A DNA stretch of 64,000 nt from Villigracilis sp024434165 (GTDB lineage Bacteria; Chloroflexota; Anaerolineae; Anaerolineales; Villigracilaceae), in assembly GCA_030263665.1 (NCBI GenBank), contig SZPK01000018.1, positions 124,001 through 188,000 of the forward strand, written 5' to 3'. Below, piece by piece: positions 58,845 through 64,000 of the stretch. How positions within the stretch are numbered: the first letter of the stretch is position 1; each line of letters opens with the position of its first letter. A program made the position numbers and the translations under genes. The notes beneath the pieces were generated by a model. It worked only from the letters and a program-made list of their open reading frames with translations, did not search any database and had not been told where the DNA came from.

Positions 58845-61800
58845 TTATGCCCCCGCATGTTTCCGAATCGCCAGCATGGTCAGGTCGTCTGCCAGGGGGT
58901 GAGCGCCCACGAAATCGTTCAAACATTCCTCCACAACTTGAAGCACCTCGTCCGCTGAATTTGCCTGCAGGGCATTCATCACGTTCATCAGGCGCGCTTC
59001 GCCGAACAGTTCGCCGTGAGGCGAAAACGCCTCCGTCAGACCGTCCGTGTAAAGCAGGAGCGTATCGCCGTGTTCAAAGCTGAGCGTCCGCTGCTGGACC
59101 TTCGGCTCCGCCAGCACACCCAGCGCAACGGCGGTGCGGGTTAACTTTTCGAGTTCCCCATTGGCTCTCATCCAAAACGGCGGGTTGTGTCCCGCATTGA
59201 CGTACGTGAACGTGCCTTGCGCCAGGTCGAGTACGCCATACACGGCGGTGATGAACATGCCCTGCTGGGTATCCGGCAGGAGCAGGTCGTTCACGCGGCG
59301 CACGGCTTCGGCGGGAGAGGCCGTCTCCAGCACGGCGGCGCGCACCAGCGTGCGGGTCAGCGCCATGAACAGCGCGGCAGGCATGCCCTTATCCGCCACA
59401 TCGGCGATGAAGACTCCCAGTTGGCTGTTTGGCAGTTCGATGAGATCGTAAAAATCGCCGCCCACCTGTCTTGCCGTGCGCCAGCGCGCCGCAATCTGCC
59501 AGTTGGGATGGGTTGGCAAAACGCTGGGGATGAAGGTCTGCTGGATTTGCCGCGCCAGCTGCACTTCCGTTTCGAGGCGTTCGCGCACCACCATCTCCTG
59601 CTGTAACAGGTCGTTCTGAATCGCCAATGCCGCCTGTTGGGCAATCCCGTTGATGATCTCCAGGCGGCGGGTGCGGAAGCGGCGGGCGTTCTCGTCCTCT
59701 TCGATCAGCATGACGCCGAACAAATCGCTTTTGATGGATAACGGGACGGCGATCAACAGCCGTTCAGCGGACATAATATCCGCCTCGTTCCAGACTTCGG
59801 GCTGAATCGCCAGCCAGGAGGGCGGCGCCGCTTCGGGCTCCAGCGGATGCGTGACCAGCGCGTTCCGTTCCGTGGCGAATTCGAGGAATGGAAACATACC
59901 CGGCAGGATCTCCCTCTCCGTCATGAGCGCTTCCTCTTCCTCCGAGAAACCGTATTCATGCGAAGCTGTGAAGGTCGCGCGCTCGGCATCCCAGCGGTAA
60001 AGCGCCGCACGCTTCACGCCAACCAGAATCGGCATGATGCGGATGATGGAGCCGAGGATTTCATCGAGGTCGCTCAGGCTGACCACCGCCTGCGCCACCT
60101 GCAACAACGCAGCAGAAGCGTATGCCTGCTCCTGTGCGGCGTCGAACAGGCGCGCATTTTCGATGGCGACCGCGGCGTAATTGGCAAAGGTGGCGGTGAT
60201 GGCTTGCGCTTCGTGACCGTACCTTCCCGATGTATGATGCGCGAGCGTCAGCAAGCCCAACGGACGGTCGCCCACCCTCAGCGGCGCGACGATGCTCGAA
60301 TATCCCTGGTCGTAGCCGGCGGTAATGCCGCCGGGCCACATCGGGTCTTCGGGTTTGCGGATGACCGGCTCATCGGACATCAGGGCTTCCGCCATCGAGT
60401 AGATCGATTCGGGGTTGGCAATGCACGTATTTTCGAGCTGGGTGGCGTCAATGCCGTGCACGGCGGAAAGGCAGAGTTCGTTGTCTTGCAGCAGCCAGAT
60501 GGCGGAAATATCCACCGGCAGGTTGCGGTCCAGTTCCGAGAGGATCGTTTGCAGCACTTCCTCCACGCCGACATTGCTGGAAACCAGGCCCGCCACTTCG
60601 CGCAGGCTGTCTGCAATCTGGCGGCGCCACTGCTCGGAGCGGTACAGGTCAGCATTGCGAATCGCCGCCGCCATGGTATCCGCCACCGCTTCGAACATGA
60701 TGCGGTCCTCCTCGGTGAAGGCATTGGGCTTGTCCGATTGAATATCCAGCAAGCCCACGACCCGTCCATTGAAAATCAACGGGACACACAACTCGGATTT
60801 CGTGTTTCTGGGAGGCAGGGGCGAATGGACGTAACGTTTATCCTTCGTCACGTCATTGGCGAGTACGGTCTCCCCGTGCCGCGCCACCCAGGGCATGATG
60901 CCTTTCGGCACATCCAGCGGGATCGTGAAGCCTTCCAGTTTTTTGCTGCGCCTGCCGCTCCCCGCTTCATAGGAAATGATGCGCCGGTTGGGGTGCACCG
61001 TGAACAGGGCAACGTAGGGATACCCGAACTTTTCGTGGATGAGCGCAGCCGCGTCGCGCATGATCCTGGAAAGTTCGAGGGTGGAAGTGACGCTCTTGCT
61101 CACTTCAGAGACCAGGGTGAGCTGGTCGGCGCGGCGGCGCAAACCGCTGTATAAGCGGGCGCTCTCCACGGCGCGGGCGACGTTATCCGCCAGGGCGTGC
61201 AGAATCAGCAGGTCGTTCGGGTGGAAGGCGCGCATCCGGTTGCTCTGCACATCCAGCACGCCCAGCACGCGGTCTTCGATCTTCAACGGGATGACGACCT
61301 CCGATTTGGTTTCGGGCAGGCTGTCTATGAAGCGGAAGCGCGAGTCGGTCTGCACGTTATCGCAGACGATCTCCTGTCCCGAGGCGGCGGCTTCGCCGAT
61401 CAACCCCTGCCCCATTTCCACTTCCAGCGCAATGGACGCCTTCTTTCTTCCCTTGCGCGGCGCAACCGCGCTGGAACGGAACCGCAGGGCGTTGGAATGC
61501 GGTTCCAGCGTGAAGATTGCCACGTAATAAAAATTGAAGGTATTTTGGATCAGTTGGGTGACGCGCGCGGCGAGTTCGTCCAGGTCGAGCACGTTGGCGA
61601 TCTGCGCGCTGACCTCGCGCACGAGATTCAACTGCCGCAGACGGAACTGCTCCACCTCGGCGCGGTGCGAAGCGAACAGGCTGACGGATACGATTTGCGC
61701 CAGCCCTTGCAGCAGGTTCAATTCATCGGCGGAGAATTTCGGTCCGCGCGGGCGGGTGACCTGGAGCGCTCCCAGCGTGACCCCCTGGTCTTCGAGCGGG

Positions 61801-62108
61801 ACCGCGGCAAAGGTCCGGCGGGAGGCGGTGTTTTTCGTCCTGCCGTTGGAAGCGACCAGTTTCCCCGTCTTGACCGCTTGTTTCATCCCATCGAGCGTGG
61901 GGTGCGGCGGGAAGATGCGCCCGTCTTCCCAATCGGGCAGGCGGAAGATGTTTTCGTGCAGCCATACCTCCACCGAGCCTTCGATCAGCCGGCTCGTCAT
62001 GGCTACGATGCGGTCGCGCTGGGCGCCGAGGGATTCCTCGCTTCGCAGCTGCTCCCCAAGGCTGGCAAGTTGAAGCCAGTCCCATGAAGTGCGGGTGGCG
62101 GCAGCCAT
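58845..62108 (-). CDS. Multi-GAF SpoIIE-type PP2C phosphatase (RsbU-like)
   Basis: 1087 residues. About five GAF sensor domains in tandem (approximate limits 15-150, 165-320, 325-500, 505-670, 675-845) and a C-terminal SpoIIE phosphatase domain from about 865. Phosphatase motifs: QVGGDFYDLIEL, FIADVADKGMPAALFMA, NAGHNPPFW, LLLYTDGLTEAF, and HPLADDLTMLAIRK with the terminal metal-binding Asp. The expected role is to dephosphorylate the STAS protein encoded upstream in the operon when signals bind the GAF domains. Third gene of the operon, 4 nt after the RsbW-like gene. Confidence 0.9.
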   Translation of the reverse strand: MAAATRTSWDWLQLASLGEQLRSEESLGAQRDRIVAMTSRLIEGSVEVWLHENIFRLPDWEDGRIFPPHPTLDGMKQAVKTGKLVASNGRTKNTASRRTFAAVPLEDQGVTLGALQVTRPRGPKFSADELNLLQGLAQIVSVSLFASHRAEVEQFRLRQLNLVREVSAQIANVLDLDELAARVTQLIQNTFNFYYVAIFTLEPHSNALRFRSSAVAPRKGRKKASIALEVEMGQGLIGEAAASGQEIVCDNVQTDSRFRFIDSLPETKSEVVIPLKIEDRVLGVLDVQSNRMRAFHPNDLLILHALADNVARAVESARLYSGLRRRADQLTLVSEVSKSVTSTLELSRIMRDAAALIHEKFGYPYVALFTVHPNRRIISYEAGSGRRSKKLEGFTIPLDVPKGIMPWVARHGETVLANDVTKDKRYVHSPLPPRNTKSELCVPLIFNGRVVGLLDIQSDKPNAFTEEDRIMFEAVADTMAAAIRNADLYRSEQWRRQIADSLREVAGLVSSNVGVEEVLQTILSELDRNLPVDISAIWLLQDNELCLSAVHGIDATQLENTCIANPESIYSMAEALMSDEPVIRKPEDPMWPGGITAGYDQGYSSIVAPLRVGDRPLGLLTLAHHTSGRYGHEAQAITATFANYAAVAIENARLFDAAQEQAYASAALLQVAQAVVSLSDLDEILGSIIRIMPILVGVKRAALYRWDAERATFTASHEYGFSEEEEALMTEREILPGMFPFLEFATERNALVTHPLEPEAAPPSWLAIQPEVWNEADIMSAERLLIAVPLSIKSDLFGVMLIEEDENARRFRTRRLEIINGIAQQAALAIQNDLLQQEMVVRERLETEVQLARQIQQTFIPSVLPTHPNWQIAARWRTARQVGGDFYDLIELPNSQLGVFIADVADKGMPAALFMALTRTLVRAAVLETASPAEAVRRVNDLLLPDTQQGMFITAVYGVLDLAQGTFTYVNAGHNPPFWMRANGELEKLTRTAVALGVLAEPKVQQRTLSFEHGDTLLLYTDGLTEAFSPHGELFGEARLMNVMNALQANSADEVLQVVEECLNDFVGAHPLADDLTMLAIRKHAGA

Positions 62109-62112
62109 GCGT

Positions 62113-62523
62113 TTATTCCCTCCGCTTGGTCATGATCAGCAGGTTGCCGGTACGCGCGTTCGATTCGTAACGCACGGTGTCCATGAGCTTTCGCATCAGA
62201 TACATGCCCAGCCCGCCCACCTGCCGGCTGGATAGATCGGCGGAGAGGTTGGGGTCTTTGACGCCGGAAGGGTCGAACGACTTCCCCCAATCGCGCAGGA
62301 TGATGACAATTTCATTTCCCCTCATCTCGCAGACAAGGTCGAGCGACGCATCCGATTCGCCCTCGTAGGCGTGTTCGATGATATTGGAGGATGCTTCATC
62401 GGCGGCGAGCTGCAGGGAGTAGATCGTCTTCTCGGAAAACCCGCCCGCGCGGGCGACCTGCGCCACCACTTCTCGAATCTCATCCAGAAATTCGAACCTG
62501 GCTGGGAATGTGTAACTTGGCAT
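62113..62523 (-). CDS. RsbW-like anti-sigma / switch kinase (GHKL ATPase)
   Basis: 136 residues. N box LQLAADEASSNIIEHAYEG near 42-60, G1 LRDWGKSFDP and G2 GGLGMYLMRKLMD, the ATP-binding elements of the RsbW/SpoIIAB family. It should phosphorylate the STAS protein and bind a target (sigma factor or other effector) not encoded here. Middle gene of the partner-switching operon. Confidence 0.9.
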   Translation of the reverse strand: MPSYTFPARFEFLDEIREVVAQVARAGGFSEKTIYSLQLAADEASSNIIEHAYEGESDASLDLVCEMRGNEIVIILRDWGKSFDPSGVKDPNLSADLSSRQVGGLGMYLMRKLMDTVRYESNARTGNLLIMTKRRE

Positions 62524-62595
62524 AAAGAAAAATGATATGCCGCCTCTTTACTGGATGAGACGGCATGTCCTGTCTACGAATGTAATTTGCGCAAC

Positions 62596-62931
62596 CTAGA
62601 AACTGCCGACCGCTTCCACGGGGTCGTCGAAGGTTTTGAAGAGTTCGGTGAACCCGGCAAGTTCGAGAGCCTCGCGGATGCGCTCCGGCACCCGCACCAG
62701 CACCACTTCGCCGCGGTTGTAGCGCTTGCAATTTCTCTGGGCGGCAAGCAGGGCGCGGAAACCGGCGCTGGACATATACTCCAATTCAGCCATGTCAATT
62801 GCAATCTTGAAGCGTCCGTGTTCGTTGGCTTTTTCCAGGGCTTTTGCAAACTGCGGGGCCGTCGAGCTGTCAACCCGTCCTTTCACCTTGATCAAGTCGC
62901 AATGCTTGAATTCCTGGGTTGTAATTTCCAT
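62596..62931 (-). CDS. STAS-domain anti-sigma factor antagonist (RsbV/SpoIIAA-like)
   Basis: 111 residues with the phosphorylatable serine in MAELEYMSSAGFRALLAAQR near 54. Substrate of the RsbW-like kinase and of the SpoIIE phosphatase downstream. GGAGAGAAT precedes the ATG, and an extended -10 box is found 47 nt upstream. The 72-nt gap to the next gene holds a short inverted repeat (GATATGCCG...CGGCATGTC) and no terminator. Confidence 0.92.
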   Translation of the reverse strand: MEITTQEFKHCDLIKVKGRVDSSTAPQFAKALEKANEHGRFKIAIDMAELEYMSSAGFRALLAAQRNCKRYNRGEVVLVRVPERIREALELAGFTELFKTFDDPVEAVGSF

Positions 62932-62977
62932 ATTCTCTCCTTCGCCAACATGTGGATTTGGGGTATCGGCTGGCGCG

Positions 62978-62986
62978 ATTATAACA
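62978..62986 (-). promoter_or_regulatory. Extended -10 promoter of the partner-switching operon
   Basis: Minus strand reads TGTTATAAT, 46 nt upstream of the STAS gene start. No clear -35 box. It is divergent from the response regulator at 63099. Confidence 0.5.
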
Positions 62987-63098
62987 CGTTCTCCCGACCG
63001 CCCTTCTCCGCGCTCCTGTCAGACAACCGCCAATCAAAACTGTTATGCCCGTTTCAGTCAAATCGTTTACAATAAGTCACCTTAACCTGGAGAGAAAG

Positions 63099-63542
63099 AT
63101 GATGGGAGAACCCGTGCTAGTGATGCTTGTTGAGGACAACGCCGACCACGCCGAGCTTGTCATCAGGACAATGGAAGACCATCGTATTGCCAACCAGATC
63201 ATTCACTTTTCGGACGGGCAGACCGCATTGGATTATCTCCTCCGCCGGGACAAATACGCCAAACCGGAGACAAGCCCCCGCCCGCACGTCATCCTCCTGG
63301 ACCTGCGCCTGCCGCGCGTGGACGGGCTGGAAGTGTTGAGCATCATCAAGCAGCATACCGAGATCAGAAGCATTCCCGTCATCATCCTGACCACTTCCGA
63401 AGCCGAACGGGACGTGGCGCGCGCCTACAACAATTATGTGAACAGTTACCTCGTGAAGCCGGTCGGGTTTGAAGAATTCAGCAGGATGATGAACGACCTC
63501 GGCTTTTACTGGCTGGGCTGGAACACACACCCGCGTCCGTGA
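63099..63542 (+). CDS. Response regulator, Rcp1-like single receiver domain
   Basis: 147 residues. MLVEDNADHAELV acidic pocket, extended loop YLLRRDKYAKPETSPRPHV typical of Rcp1-type receivers, phospho-Asp in ILLDLRLPRVDG, ILTTSEAERDV and the lysine in YLVKPVGFEEF. No output domain. The ATG at 63099 has GGAGAGAAAG upstream; a second ATG follows directly. Likely functions with hybrid kinases or the next response regulator. Confidence 0.9.
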   Translation: MMGEPVLVMLVEDNADHAELVIRTMEDHRIANQIIHFSDGQTALDYLLRRDKYAKPETSPRPHVILLDLRLPRVDGLEVLSIIKQHTEIRSIPVIILTTSEAERDVARAYNNYVNSYLVKPVGFEEFSRMMNDLGFYWLGWNTHPRP

Positions 63543-63553
63543 CCGTTTTATTA

Positions 63554-63619
63554 GATGTTACGCAGTTTCCTCGCACCGCAAAGGCGAGAGAAACCTCGCG
63601 GTACTCCGTAAGGTGAGTT
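63554..63619. repeat. MITE-like family C element, copy 3
   Basis: GATGTTACGCAGTT at the left and GGTACTCCGTAAGGTGAGTT at the right are the inverted counterparts of the 18236 copy's ends; a GGCGAGAGAAACCTCGC hairpin lies between. Located between two response-regulator genes on the same strand. Confidence 0.6.
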
Positions 63620-63630
63620 CTTAACATTCT

Positions 63631-64000
63631 ATGTCCCAGGAAAAAATCAATATCCTATTGATCGAAGACGAAGACCCCCATGCAGAACTTATCCAACGCG
63701 CATTCGAGGAAAACAACCGCTTCCATATCCAGCGTGCAAAGTCCCTGAGCGAAGCCCGCGCCTGCCTCCGCCGGCAGGAACCGGCTCTGATCATCGCCGA
63801 CTGGCGCCTGCCGGACGGCGAAAGCATGGAACTCCTCCCAAACCACCACGACCCCCTCTCCACGCCGGTGATTTTGATGACCAGTTACGGCAACGAACGC
63901 ATTGCCGTCGAAGCGCTTAAATCCGGCGCGCTGGATTATGTGGTCAAATCCCCCGAATCCATGCTGGATATGCCCCACCTCGCCGAACGCGCCATCGAGC
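63631..64000 (+). CDS. Response regulator, N-terminal part, cut by window edge
   Basis: Receiver domain visible: ILLIEDEDPHAELIQRAF, phospho-Asp region LIIADWRLPDGESM, LMTSYGNERIAVEAL and lysine in YVVKSPESML. Then MPHLAERAIE runs off the window, so an output domain (PAS or histidine kinase) may follow. ATG at 63631 lies 11 nt after a family C repeat; no clear Shine-Dalgarno. Confidence 0.85.
   Translation, partial: MSQEKINILLIEDEDPHAELIQRAFEENNRFHIQRAKSLSEARACLRRQEPALIIADWRLPDGESMELLPNHHDPLSTPVILMTSYGNERIAVEALKSGALDYVVKSPESMLDMPHLAERAIE

Overview
The window is GC-rich, gene-dense bacterial chromosome. Gene families and organisation point to Chloroflexota, probably an Anaerolineae-type organism. 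This is inferred from protein character: Liv transporters with extended permeases, GAF-rich SpoIIE phosphatases, Ser/Thr kinases with extracytoplasmic tails, DUF309, DUF2029 and Yip1 membrane proteins, and lipoproteins with Thr/Pro-rich linkers. No rRNA, tRNA, CRISPR array, integrase or recognisable transposase gene was found.

Layout. 1-8.7 kb is housekeeping: an edge fragment, miaA, an acyl-CoA ligase, ftsH, exonuclease III, a lone response regulator, DUF192, a LysM/M23 peptidase and a cNMP-binding protein. 9.0-14.8 kb is a complete branched-chain-type amino-acid ABC transporter (binding lipoprotein, two permeases, two ATPases). It is followed at 15.9-18.2 kb by an ornithine cyclodeaminase-family enzyme and an FAD amine oxidase that could use imported substrates. 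18.2-25 kb holds repeats, cinA, an M14 peptidase, an amidohydrolase fused to a CYTH-like domain, and envelope proteins. 25-29.8 kb, on the minus strand, carries mltG, ruvX, a baseplate-J-like membrane protein, a frameshifted GxxExxY gene inside an inverted-repeat cassette, and a cysteine desulfurase. 29.9-38.2 kb carries two polytopic GT-C-like proteins, an HhH/coiled-coil protein, phosphohexomutase, TatD, a polyprenyl synthase and DUF177. 38.2-40.3 kb is metG, preceded by what reads as a complete methionine-codon transcription attenuator. 40.5-53.6 kb is an accessory, surface-oriented region. Two paralogous receptor-like Ser/Thr kinases bracket it, and it also holds two paralogous 74-aa regulators, a frameshifted adhesin-sortase fusion, a lipoprotein serpin, an SRPBCC-PDZ-DinB fusion, a nucleosidase/pncC pair, a TIR-gene remnant and several MITE-like elements. 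53.6-58.4 kb has membrane and metabolic genes. 58.8-63 kb is a STAS / RsbW-like / GAF-SpoIIE partner-switching operon, followed by two response regulators, the last cut by the window edge.

How the parts fit. The strongest regulatory finding is upstream of metG. There is a consensus promoter, a 34-codon leader peptide with seven Met codons, and four 7-nt segments that can pair 1:2, 2:3 and 3:4, where 3:4 is an intrinsic terminator and the stop codon lies just after segment 2. This is the architecture of ribosome-mediated attenuation and would couple metG transcription to charged tRNA-Met. Several genes have a -10 box 6-7 nt upstream of the start codon and no Shine-Dalgarno, which suggests leaderless mRNAs.

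Mobile, non-coding repeats are prominent. Family A (termini AAGTAGTCGGTC), family B (153 bp, 6-bp target duplications) and family C (TTACGCAGT termini) occur in several copies, including B nested in A. Related palindromes lie in frame inside cinA and metG. Short hairpins with covarying stems are scattered between genes. Many intergenic regions, and even the 3' end of the cysteine desulfurase gene, are built from these elements.
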